Positions 7,728 to 15,631 of a stretch of DNA of 64,000 nt are shown here, piece by piece. Position 1 is the stretch's first letter; the number at the start of each line of letters is the position of its first letter. A program made the translations under genes and the position numbers. Source of the stretch: JALYJG01 sp033763555 (GTDB lineage: Bacteria; Pseudomonadota; Alphaproteobacteria; UBA9219). The notes below the pieces were generated by a model, which worked only from the letters and a program-made list of their open reading frames with translations, was not told where the DNA came from and ran no database searches. The DNA lies in NCBI GenBank assembly GCA_033763555.1, contig JANRKK010000015.1:3278-67277 (forward strand), given 5' to 3'.

Positions 7728-8132
7728 TTAACGCTCGTGGCGGAGAGGCACGAGGCGGCCTTGACGCGCCTGGGGAACCGCAGGTTTGGGAATATTGCGT
7801 TCAACAGATGTGCATACGAACATAAAAGCGCTTTCAGCTTCTGTCGTGCCCTTAAATGTCTGGCTGGCTGGATTGGTATCGGAAACAATACGGATATCAA
7901 TCTGCTGCTCATCGGTCGATATATGAACAACCGCAACCTGTCCGCCATTATGCAACAGATAATAGGGTCTGCCGCGCAGATTTTCAGTGCCTTCCAAGAA
8001 GCTCAGCTTCTTTTCCTGCGCGTAAAGCCTTAAAGCTTCCAAAAAATCTGCAGAACTATTGATATCTGCTTCAACAGAACTTTGAGTCATGCTTCCACCA
8101 ACATTGGCTAATTTTAAGACTTGGGCACTCAT
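7728..8132 (-). CDS. hypothetical protein, reverse-strand cargo
   Basis: A 134-residue protein starting at 8132, chosen because TTTGGAGAA lies just upstream on the minus strand. The middle alternates strands and short helices (GRPYYLLHNGGQVAVVHI, QQIDIRIVSD) and the tail is basic. The size and the strand-rich C-terminal half faintly recall FlaG-like proteins, but I cannot confirm this. It opposes the head genes around it and lies in the 1.2-kb gap between portal and protease. The remaining stretch to 8345 is AT-rich with no gene. Confidence 0.5.
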   Translation of the reverse strand: MSAQVLKLANVGGSMTQSSVEADINSSADFLEALRLYAQEKKLSFLEGTENLRGRPYYLLHNGGQVAVVHISTDEQQIDIRIVSDTNPASQTFKGTTEAESAFMFVCTSVERNIPKPAVPQARQGRLVPLRHER

Positions 8133-8344
8133 GCATTTCTCCAAACGGTTCAATATCTCCGGAAACAATGCGGTTTCCTGTTAAGGGAACTGTAGATAGC
8201 ACATGGGCCAATGAGAAAGAAAGAAAAATATTTTATCATGAAAGTATAATTTTATTTCGTGATTATCTTGTTTCAAGACCGATAAAATCAAAAATATCAG
8301 TTATCCCAATAACTTACCGGAAACGGGTTTCCAGAAAGGACAGC

Positions 8345-8890
8345 ATGAATATCAAGCATTTGTCCTGCGCGATGCAGGTCAAGGCGCTGGGCGGCGACGG
8401 TGTCTTCACCGGCTATGCCAGCGTCTTCGGCGCCATCGACCAGCAGAATGAAATTGTCGCGGCGGGCGCCTTCGCGCGCTCGCTCAAGCAATGGCGGATG
8501 CAGAACCGCACACCCGCCATGCTGTGGATGCATGATCCAACACTGCCGATCGGCCTCTGGATGTCGGTGCGCGAGGATATGAACGGCCTGCATGTCGAAG
8601 GCCGCCTGGCGCTGCGCACGCAGAAAGGCGGCGAGGCGTACGAGCTGCTGCGCATGGGTGCGCTGACCGGGCTTTCAATCGGTTACCGCGTCGTCGCCAG
8701 CCGCATTGATGCCAAGCGCAAGGCGCGCGTCCTCACCGACGTTGATTTGTTTGAAATTTCGCTGGTGACCTTTCCTGCCAATGAGGCGGCACGGGTCAGC
8801 GAGGTCAAGTCGCCAACGCCGCAGCAGGAGTTGCGCGAAGCCGCAACAAGGCTCCGCCGCGCGGCGCGTGTCTTGAAAGAGAAGAAGTAA
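8345..8890 (+). CDS. HK97-family prohead protease
   Basis: A 181-residue serine protease that trims capsid and scaffold during head maturation. It has GYASVFGAID at 23-32, the catalytic His in LWMHDP (His63) and the nucleophile in LTGLSIGY (Ser111), the usual U35 order. Length fits the family. ATG 8345 follows AAGGA; longer readings of the frame run into AT-rich non-coding sequence. It lies 24 bp before the capsid gene and is expected to be co-transcribed with it. Confidence 0.93.
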   Translation: MNIKHLSCAMQVKALGGDGVFTGYASVFGAIDQQNEIVAAGAFARSLKQWRMQNRTPAMLWMHDPTLPIGLWMSVREDMNGLHVEGRLALRTQKGGEAYELLRMGALTGLSIGYRVVASRIDAKRKARVLTDVDLFEISLVTFPANEAARVSEVKSPTPQQELREAATRLRRAARVLKEKK

Positions 8891-8914
8891 CGATCAACAA
8901 CCAAGGAGAAACCT

Positions 8915-10141
8915 ATGATCGATATGAGTGAGGTCCGCTCCGCCACGGAAACGCTGGCGCGGGCCTTTGAAGAGTATAAGTCCGTCAACGATCAACGCCT
9001 GTCCGATATGGAACGGCGCGGTTCGGCGGATGTCGTGCTGGATGAAAAACTGGGCCGCATGGACCAGGCCATCAACCGCCTGCAGGACGATGTGACAGGC
9101 GTGAAAACCGTCCTGCGTCGTCCCCACAAGGCGGGTGTAAGCCCGTCCGGCGATGCTGACAGCGGCTACAAGCTGGCCTTCCTGAACTATGTCGCCAAGG
9201 GCAATGAGGCGGAGCTTTCCGCGCATCAGGCCAAGGCGCTGCAGGTTATCAACAATGCCGAAGGCGGCTATATGGTGCCTCCGGAAATTTCCGATCGCAT
9301 CGTTTCACGCCAGTTTGACACCACGCCGATGCGCCAACTGGCGACGGTGATGAATATTTCCTCGGACGCCGTGGAAATGCTGCGCGATACGGGAGATCCC
9401 ACCGCGACCTGGATTTCTGAGCTTGGCGTCCCGGCTGACACCGCCGATGGCGGCATGGGCCGTATCCGCATCCCGGTGCATGAGCTGTATGCGCAGCCCA
9501 AGGCAACGCAGAAGCTGCTCGACGATGCCTTTATCAATGTCGAGGAATGGCTGATCAACAAGGTTGCCGGCAAATTCGCCCGCGCCGAGAACACGGCTTT
9601 CGTGTCCGGTGATGGTGTTGGCCAGCCGCGTGGCTTCCTCAGCTACGCGACGCAGGCGGTCGATGACGCCACCCGTTCCTGGGGCGTTCTGCAGCATGTC
9701 GCCACAGGTCAGGATGGCGCGTTCGCCAGCTCCAACCCCGCCGATGTGCTGTTCGACCTGATGCATAAATTGCGGGCGGGCTATCACCCCAAGGCGGCCT
9801 GGATCATGCCGCGCGCGGTGGCCGATCTTATCCGCAAATTCAAGGAAAACACGACGCAGGCTTACATCTGGCAGCCCGGCTTGCAGGCCGGACAGCCTTC
9901 GACCCTGTTGGGCTTCCCTGTCCATCTTGGCGAAGACATGCCCGCCGTGGCTTCGGGCAGCACCTCGGTTGCTTTCGGCAATTTCGAGGAAGGCTACACC
10001 ATCGTCGATCGTACAGGCATGCAAATCCTGCGCGATCCCTACACCGGGGCGCCCTTCATCAAGTTCCGCTGCACCAAGCGCACGGGCGGCGATGTCGTGA
10101 ATTTCGAGGCGATCAAGCTTCTGAAATTCGCAACGTCCTAA
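8915..10141 (+). CDS. major capsid protein (HK97 fold)
   Basis: A 408-residue capsid precursor. Residues 1-75 are a charged coiled coil (delta domain) expected to be removed by the protease encoded just upstream. The rest is the HK97 shell domain, with EGGYMVPPEISDRIV near 110, the RQLATV core strand, an AFVSGDGVGQPRGFL loop and a C-terminal DPYTGAPFIKFRCTKRTGGDV segment. The ribosome site AAGGAGAA precedes ATG 8915. Family length is typical, and nothing suggests inactivation. Confidence 0.95.
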   Translation: MIDMSEVRSATETLARAFEEYKSVNDQRLSDMERRGSADVVLDEKLGRMDQAINRLQDDVTGVKTVLRRPHKAGVSPSGDADSGYKLAFLNYVAKGNEAELSAHQAKALQVINNAEGGYMVPPEISDRIVSRQFDTTPMRQLATVMNISSDAVEMLRDTGDPTATWISELGVPADTADGGMGRIRIPVHELYAQPKATQKLLDDAFINVEEWLINKVAGKFARAENTAFVSGDGVGQPRGFLSYATQAVDDATRSWGVLQHVATGQDGAFASSNPADVLFDLMHKLRAGYHPKAAWIMPRAVADLIRKFKENTTQAYIWQPGLQAGQPSTLLGFPVHLGEDMPAVASGSTSVAFGNFEEGYTIVDRTGMQILRDPYTGAPFIKFRCTKRTGGDVVNFEAIKLLKFATS

Positions 10142-10171
10142 TCCTCATCTTCTTCATAAGGAGCATACCTC

Positions 10172-10576
10172 ATGGCAATCCGAGACTTACTTCGCAACAC
10201 GCTGGCGGTGCAAAGCCTGTCGCCTGCGGCTCGCACCAGCACGGGAACCGGAACGGCCGTCGACCTGCGCGGTTATGACGGCGCGATGGTGACGGTGTCG
10301 TTCGGCGCATGGACCGACGGCACGCATACACCTTCCGTTATCCATTCGGTGGACGGCACGAGCTACAGCGCCTGTTCCGCATCCGATCTTGACGGCAGCT
10401 TTACGGCGGTCAGCGGCACGGCGGGCGCGCATGCCATCCAGCAGGTCGGCTATATCGGCACGCAGCGCTTCGTCGCGGTGCTGATGACCGTCGGCAGCGG
10501 CACGACAGGCGCACTCAGCAGCGCCAATGTGATCGCAGGCTATCCGCGCAACGCGCCGACGCAGCAATCCGTCTGA
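10172..10576 (+). CDS. probable head decoration protein
   Basis: A 134-residue protein right after the capsid gene with AAGGAG before its start. It is rich in Gly, Ser, Thr and Ala with a beta-strand pattern (DGAMVTVSFGAWTDG, RFVAVLMTVGSG), as in small trimeric decoration or stabilisation proteins that follow capsid genes. There is no direct motif, so the role is inferred from position and composition. It overlaps the next gene by one base (TGATG), indicating translational coupling. Confidence 0.6.
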   Translation: MAIRDLLRNTLAVQSLSPAARTSTGTGTAVDLRGYDGAMVTVSFGAWTDGTHTPSVIHSVDGTSYSACSASDLDGSFTAVSGTAGAHAIQQVGYIGTQRFVAVLMTVGSGTTGALSSANVIAGYPRNAPTQQSV

Positions 10577-11997
10577 TGAAGCCTCCCGGCTGGTACCTTG
10601 CCCTTCGCTACATGCAAGGGCAAGGGCTGGCCGCACGCGCGCCGGAGCCGATTGAGCCATCGCGGCACGGCGCGCATTTTCTTTTTGCCGACCGCGTTCT
10701 GGCGCAGGCCGCCGATTGGCGCAGCTTGCTGAAAGGCTGGTTTGGCGCTCTGGCAGCCGGAGGCGCCCTCATCCTCTGGCTGCCGGACTGCCGCTATCAC
10801 GAGCTTTTGCCCGGCGAGGCGCGTCTGACGCTCGATGATCTGGCGCATGCGCTGGACGATATTCCGGGTTGGCAGCTGCACGAAGCGGATTTGATCGACG
10901 GCTACGCCTATCTCGTCTGGGAAAAGCGCGACGATCAACGTCAGTGGCGCACGGTCTGGCGCAAGCAGCCAAAACATATGCTGGTGGCACGGACGGGCGC
11001 GCATGGCGATGCGCTGATGGCCTCAAGTATTCTGCCGGGTCTGAAAGAGCAGGGCTGGCATATCAGCTTCATCAGCCGCGAAGCGGGCTGTGAAGTCCTG
11101 AAGCATGATCCGCATCTGGATGAGTTGATCACGCTCCGCACCGGGCAGGTGCCGGAAGAGGAATTGCCGCTTTACTGGGAAGCCTGGGAAAAACGTTTCG
11201 ACGCTTTTCTCAATCTCACGCACTCGGTTGAAGGCGAATTGCTGAAACAACCCGCGCGGCCGGATTATTTCTGGCCGGATGAACAGCGGCGACGTATTTG
11301 CGGCCGCAGCTATCTCGCTCATCTACATCAGATGGCGGGTATTCCCGGTCCGTACCGTGTTACCTTTTATCCCGATGCGACGGAACAAGCCCGGGCTGCT
11401 GAAAAGGCCGCAGAATATGGGTCTTTTGCACTTTGGTGTTTGCGCGGGAGCTCGGTTCATAAATGGTGGCCTTACACCCCGCAAGCCATTTGCCAGCTAC
11501 TGGCCAAAACCAATCTGAATTTTGTTCTGACAGGCGATGAAAGCGCTTTACCGCTGGCCGAAGCCGCGCAAAAAGCGGCGCGCGATTATTTCGGCGATGA
11601 CAGCCGCATTCATGTTCTAGCCGGAACGCACTCAATCCGCGAGATCATGACGCTGGCGCATCATGCCGCGGTTGTCATCGGGCCAGAAACAGGTGTGCTG
11701 AACGCGGTATCGCTTCAGCCTGTCCCAAAGATTTTATTTTTATCGCATTCCGCGACCAGAAATTTATCGGATGACTGGGTATCGGTGACGGCGCTCACGC
11801 CTTCATCACCCTGTTATCCATGCCACCGCCTGCATTACGGGCATGAGATGTGCCCGCAGGATGAAGCCACGTTGGCCGCCGTCTGTGCCGCCAGTATCGG
11901 CATCGAACGCGTCGTGCAGGCCGTAACCGAAAGCTTGCAGGACAAACCTGCGCTGCCCTGGTGGCTGCGCGGTGAGAGATTGAACAACGCTGCCTAA
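10576..11997 (+). CDS. fusion of partial methyltransferase-like domain and GT9 glycosyltransferase
   Basis: A 473-residue two-part protein. Residues 1-118 resemble the second half of a class I methyltransferase: FADRVLAQAADWRSLLKGW, then GGALILWLPD and YAYLVWEKRD. The SAM-binding motif I is missing. Residues 130-470 are a heptosyltransferase-like GT9 domain with HMLVARTGAHGDALMASSIL at its start and a donor-site segment HAAVVIGPETGVLNAVSL near the end. GT9 enzymes move heptose or related sugars onto LPS-type acceptors. The gene is coupled to the decoration gene and inserted between capsid and connector genes. It might modify the virion or host surface; this is inference. Confidence 0.8.
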   Translation: MKPPGWYLALRYMQGQGLAARAPEPIEPSRHGAHFLFADRVLAQAADWRSLLKGWFGALAAGGALILWLPDCRYHELLPGEARLTLDDLAHALDDIPGWQLHEADLIDGYAYLVWEKRDDQRQWRTVWRKQPKHMLVARTGAHGDALMASSILPGLKEQGWHISFISREAGCEVLKHDPHLDELITLRTGQVPEEELPLYWEAWEKRFDAFLNLTHSVEGELLKQPARPDYFWPDEQRRRICGRSYLAHLHQMAGIPGPYRVTFYPDATEQARAAEKAAEYGSFALWCLRGSSVHKWWPYTPQAICQLLAKTNLNFVLTGDESALPLAEAAQKAARDYFGDDSRIHVLAGTHSIREIMTLAHHAAVVIGPETGVLNAVSLQPVPKILFLSHSATRNLSDDWVSVTALTPSSPCYPCHRLHYGHEMCPQDEATLAAVCAASIGIERVVQAVTESLQDKPALPWWLRGERLNNAA

Positions 11998-12007
11998 TGG
12001 ATTTTTC

Positions 12008-12613
12008 ATGCCCTCCTTCAAACTTGTGACACCACCCGCCGTCGAGCCTGTGGAGCTTATCGCTGCCCGGGTGCATGGGCGTATCGATACGGATGCCGAT
12101 GACGCACTGATCAGCCTGCTGATTATCGCCGCGCGGCAATGGGTGGAAGCCTATACGGGCCGCGCCCTCATCACGCAGACATGGCAGCTTTGGCTCGACA
12201 ACTGGCCATCATCAGGTGAAGGCGTGACATTGCCGCGCCCGCCGCTCGCCAGCGTCAGCAACATTACTTTTTATGACGAGAGCGATGCGGGAACGGTTTG
12301 GGCCGCCGCGAATTATTTTGTCGATACGATCCGCGAGCCAGGGCGCGTGGTTTTGCGTTCCAGCGCCGCATACCCAACACCATCACGCGCCGCCAATGGC
12401 ATGAAGATTGAATATGTCGCGGGCTATGGCGCCAGCGGCAGCGCCGTGCCCGAGCAGATCAAAACCGCTATCCGCCAGCTGGTCGCGCACTGGTATGAGC
12501 ATCGCGGTGAGGCTTCCATGGCGACGCCGTCGCGCAGCGCTTCGGTGCTGCCCGTGCCGATGGTGATCCAGGCGCTGCTGGAGCCGTACCGCATCCGCAG
12601 CATGGGCATCTGA
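12008..12613 (+). CDS. head-tail connector (phiE125 gp8 / GTA gp6-like)
   Basis: A 201-residue adaptor. The pattern DADDALISLLIIAARQWVEA (helical N-terminus), TQTWQLWLDNWP, PRPPLASVSNITFYD and AVPEQIKTAIRQLVAHWYEH is that of the phage connector family placed after capsid genes in GTAs and related siphoviruses. It is expected to dock on the portal from below. It starts 10 bp after the GT9 stop and runs straight into the next connector gene. Confidence 0.85.
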   Translation: MPSFKLVTPPAVEPVELIAARVHGRIDTDADDALISLLIIAARQWVEAYTGRALITQTWQLWLDNWPSSGEGVTLPRPPLASVSNITFYDESDAGTVWAAANYFVDTIREPGRVVLRSSAAYPTPSRAANGMKIEYVAGYGASGSAVPEQIKTAIRQLVAHWYEHRGEASMATPSRSASVLPVPMVIQALLEPYRIRSMGI

Positions 12614-12614
12614 C

Positions 12615-12938
12615 ATGCGCATCGGTGAATTGCGGAAGCAGGTGGCGATTCAAGCCGAAACGCCGACGGCCGATAATGCGGGCGGCTACGCGCTGGCCTG
12701 GACGACGGTCGCAACCCTGTGGGCCGAGATAACGCCGCTGGATGGGCGCGAGATTTACACAGCACAGCATCTGGAAGGCCGTGTCACGCACCGCGTAACC
12801 ATGCGCTGGCGCAGCGGCGTCACCACCGATATGCGGCTCGTCTATAGCGACCGCGCCTTCAATATTCGCGCGGTGATGAATGTCGATGAACGCAACCGCT
12901 GGCTGGAATTGCTGGTGGAGGAAGGCGCGCCTGTATGA
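12615..12938 (+). CDS. head closure / head-tail adaptor protein (SPP1 gp16-like)
   Basis: A 107-residue small beta-barrel adaptor. Family hallmarks are the start MRIGELRKQVAIQ, the TLWAEITPLDGREIY block and the ending FNIRAVMNVDERNRWLELL. It plugs the connector after packaging. It starts one base after the previous stop and overlaps the next gene by four bases (ATGA). Confidence 0.9.
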   Translation: MRIGELRKQVAIQAETPTADNAGGYALAWTTVATLWAEITPLDGREIYTAQHLEGRVTHRVTMRWRSGVTTDMRLVYSDRAFNIRAVMNVDERNRWLELLVEEGAPV

Positions 12939-13345
12939 CCGACGCTTTTTTCGCCGTGCAGGAAGCGGTGTTCGACGCGCTGGTGGCCAGCAGCGCGATC
13001 CAGAGCCTGCTTGGCAGCCCGCCGCGCATCTATGACCATGTGCCGCCGGGCGCGGTCTTTCCCTATATGGTGTTCGGTGCGGTGACCTCCGCGCCGTACG
13101 ACACCAAAACTGAAATCGGGTTTGAACAGGGAATTACACTGAATATCTGGTCGCGCTATCGCGGCAGCAAGGAAGCCAAGGATATTCTGCAGGCGACTTA
13201 TGAGACGCTACACCGGGCCGCGCTCAGTGTGACGGGGCATGTGTTTTTATCCTGCGAGTTTCACGGCGCCGACTGCGCCCTGACCGATGACGGCCTGACC
13301 ACCCACGCGAGCGTAAGATTCAGCGTAGTGACGCAGGCGACTTAA
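12935..13345 (+). CDS. tail terminator / completion protein (DUF3168)
   Basis: A 136-residue DUF3168 protein: QEAVFDALVASSAIQSLLG, PPRIYDHVPPGAVFPYMVFG, then FEQGITLNIWSRYRGSKEAKDIL. In GTAs and lambda-like phages this caps the tail tube and joins it to the head, and the major tail protein gene normally follows. Here the next plus-strand structural gene is 1.16 kb away and is not a tube protein, so the module seems broken or replaced at this point. Confidence 0.88.
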   Translation: MTDAFFAVQEAVFDALVASSAIQSLLGSPPRIYDHVPPGAVFPYMVFGAVTSAPYDTKTEIGFEQGITLNIWSRYRGSKEAKDILQATYETLHRAALSVTGHVFLSCEFHGADCALTDDGLTTHASVRFSVVTQAT

Positions 13346-13393
13346 TGTAGATATTACCACCGTACAAGAGGTGTATTATAGCTTTCGGCGCAT

Positions 13394-14383
13394 CTACCCC
13401 GCTGTGAGGTTATGACTTTTAAGATGTTGGCCAAGTCTGTCACGACGACGTTGAGGCTCGCTATAGGCCGCCCGGGCACCTCTCCTGTATGTGACTTTCC
13501 TGCCGTCGGCCTCTGTTCCGTTGTATCCGAAATCTCGTTCTGCCTGCGCGAGCATGCCTTCAACTTCTTTCCGCAATTCTTGGCCTGTTCTCTTTCCGCT
13601 CGGATCAAGAATTTTATAGTCCAATTTTGCAGATTCGAGAGTTTGCTTAAGATTATCAACAGCATCCTGTGCAGCAGAGCGAGATTTTTGTCCTTCCGCA
13701 TTGCGGTGAAGTTCCTGGTACCAGAACCGGGCTGTTTCTACAGGTATCTGTCGTTCCCGCGTTTCTTTGCGTTTTTGAACCTCCGCGGCGTAACGGGCAA
13801 CCTCGGCTTTCATCTGCTTGCTTGATTTTTTGCCGTTCTCGTCCAGGGAAGCATAGTTGGCATGAACCGCCTTGAGATCCTCACGAATTAAATCTGGGAC
13901 GGTTTCCGGAGAGTTAAGAATTATAGTCGGCGTGGTTTCTGGAGAAGGATAGTCGGCTTTTAACATATTCAGCATATGGCGCGCACTTCTTATATGTGCT
14001 TGTCTTTCAGATCTATGAATTCGGCCGCGCATGGTTGTTGAACGCGAGGCAGATAGTCCAAGCTCGCGCGCAAGGTCTTTATAATCGGCTTTTGCAAGTT
14101 TGAGTTTCTCGCGTATGTCCTTGGGTAAGTTCGTCCCCCTTGCCCCCATAGAGGAGCGTTGGAGGCCTCGAAAAGAGATAGCTGCCGCTCTTAAATGGGC
14201 TTTACGAACTGCGCGTTCCACTTCCTGTTGCATTTGAGGGGCCGTTTTTTGGCCGGTCGGATCAAGGACCTTGTAACCATCCTCTACATTTTCAAGCTCA
14301 CGGACCATTGCAGCAAGCCAGCGTTCTGGCTCATCACTGATTTTAAGGATTTCAAAATATTGAAGTGCCCCTTCAATGCTCAT
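13394..14383 (-). CDS. four-repeat helix-turn-helix-like protein in place of tail tube genes
   Basis: A 329-residue, very basic, all-helical protein with four copies of one module, at roughly residues 37-65, 101-135, 177-207 and 256-285. The pattern is Y-K/A-x-L-(D-x-x-G-x-K/R-T)-x-x-Q/T-M-x-x-E/R-V/I, then a charged helix. Copy 2 (YKDLARELGLSASRSTTMRG) reads like a true helix-turn-helix; the others are degenerate. The start at 14383 is preferred over a TTG further out because GGAG precedes it by nine bases. It opposes the structural genes and is AT-rich. A DNA-binding cargo protein is likely; the function is unknown. Confidence 0.6.
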   Translation of the reverse strand: MSIEGALQYFEILKISDEPERWLAAMVRELENVEDGYKVLDPTGQKTAPQMQQEVERAVRKAHLRAAAISFRGLQRSSMGARGTNLPKDIREKLKLAKADYKDLARELGLSASRSTTMRGRIHRSERQAHIRSARHMLNMLKADYPSPETTPTIILNSPETVPDLIREDLKAVHANYASLDENGKKSSKQMKAEVARYAAEVQKRKETRERQIPVETARFWYQELHRNAEGQKSRSAAQDAVDNLKQTLESAKLDYKILDPSGKRTGQELRKEVEGMLAQAERDFGYNGTEADGRKVTYRRGARAAYSEPQRRRDRLGQHLKSHNLTAG

Positions 14384-14505
14384 GGTATAAAGCTCCAAAG
14401 TTCATTTTGAATATGCATTATGTATCTCATATGGGCATAAAAAAATGATGAATTCAGTTTCGTATGCGGGTCTGGGATTCCACGCTATTTTGAAGGATGT
14501 GGTTA

Positions 14506-14883
14506 ATGACTCGTAAAAATCGACATTCAACACGCCACTCCGCCAATTCCGCTGCGCAGGCGGAGCGTGAGTTTGCACGCCTCCGCCGCGCGATGCGGGA
14601 GGCGGAGCGCGATCTGTCCGGCCTGCGCCGTTCGCTGAAAGTGCCGCGCCCGCATGGTGGGCGACGCTATACGGCCTCGGTGCGGACGCGTCCGTCGCTG
14701 CTGGCTAGCGCGGGCATCTCGGCGGTTGGGAGCTCGGTTGCACGCGGCATCACGGGACGCGGCGGGGTTTTCGATTCCCTGTTCGGCGGCGGCGATTTCG
14801 ACGAAGGCAGCTTTTATCTCAGCCTGTCGCAGAGCCTCTCGCAATTCTTCAACATCTCGCGCATGGCGCAGAGGATACGGTAA
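14506..14883 (+). CDS. very short tape-measure-like tail protein (GTA gp11 position)
   Basis: A 125-residue protein whose first half is a charged coiled coil (AEREFARLRRAMREAERDLSGLRR) and whose second half has a Gly-rich hydrophobic segment (GISAVGSSVARGITGRGGVF). It directly precedes and overlaps the DUF2460 gene by one base, the place of the tape measure in GTAs. If it is the tape measure the tail would be extremely short, or the gene is truncated. AAGGA at 14493-14497 supports ATG 14506. Confidence 0.55.
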   Translation: MTRKNRHSTRHSANSAAQAEREFARLRRAMREAERDLSGLRRSLKVPRPHGGRRYTASVRTRPSLLASAGISAVGSSVARGITGRGGVFDSLFGGGDFDEGSFYLSLSQSLSQFFNISRMAQRIR

Positions 14884-15509
14884 TGGCTTTCGACGAAGTA
14901 CAACTGCCGTTGCGCGTCGGCTTCGGCTCGAGCGGCGGGCCGGGTTTTTCCACCGAAGTGATCGTGATCGACAGCGGCTATGAGCGCCGCAACCAGAATT
15001 GGAGCCAGGCGCGCCGCGTGTTCGATGCGCGCACAGGTGTGCGCTCGGCGGCGGATGCGGCATCGCTGATGAATTTCTTCCATGCCCGTGCGGGCCGCGC
15101 GCGTGGCTTCCGCCTCAGGGACTGGAGTGATTTTAGCAGCGCCGCCGACGGCACGGGCGCGACGTTGTGGAACGACCAGGCGATTGGCACAGGCGACGGC
15201 ACCGCCGTGACGTTTCAATTGCGCAAGAATTACAGTAGCGGTGCGGTAACGCATCAGCGCCCTATCAAAAAACCCGTTAGTGGCAGTGTGACAATCGGCG
15301 TCAATGGCGCCAGCGTTCCGAGTGGCTGGAGCGTCAACACAACAACAGGCGTTGTGACGTTTGCCGTGGCGCCGGGCGCGGGGCACGCGGTGACGGCGGG
15401 CTTTCAGTTCGATGTGCCCGCGCGGTTCGATACCGATCTTCTGCCTCTCACAGCCGAAAATTACGCGATGTACAAGGCCGATGTGCCGATTGTGGAGATA
15501 AGGGTTTAG
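14883..15509 (+). CDS. distal tail protein, DUF2460 (GTA gp12-like)
   Basis: A 208-residue DUF2460 protein. Typical blocks are MAFDEVQLPLRVGFGSSGGP, the ERRNQNWSQARRVFDARTGV core and a closing PARFDTDLLPLTAENY. In GTAs this forms the distal tail ring between tube and baseplate. Coupled to the gene upstream by a one-base overlap. Length matches the family. Confidence 0.92.
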   Translation: MAFDEVQLPLRVGFGSSGGPGFSTEVIVIDSGYERRNQNWSQARRVFDARTGVRSAADAASLMNFFHARAGRARGFRLRDWSDFSSAADGTGATLWNDQAIGTGDGTAVTFQLRKNYSSGAVTHQRPIKKPVSGSVTIGVNGASVPSGWSVNTTTGVVTFAVAPGAGHAVTAGFQFDVPARFDTDLLPLTAENYAMYKADVPIVEIRV

Positions 15510-15530
15510 ATTTTAACAGGCGTCATTCCG

Positions 15531-15623
15531 GACGTGCCGTAGGGACGATCCGGAATCCATGGCGCTCACTTCAACATCATTCCATGGATTCCGGGTTCGC
15601 GCTGCGCGCGCCCCGGAATGACG
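15531..15623. repeat. palindromic repeat family A, copy 3 (inside tail operon)
   Basis: About 93 bp with the same ends as the copy at 2849. It is inserted between gp12-like and gp13-like genes that normally abut, and its right end lies 8 bp before the next start codon, where a ribosome binding site should be. Confidence 0.85.
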
Positions 15624-15631
15624 ATGCTCAC

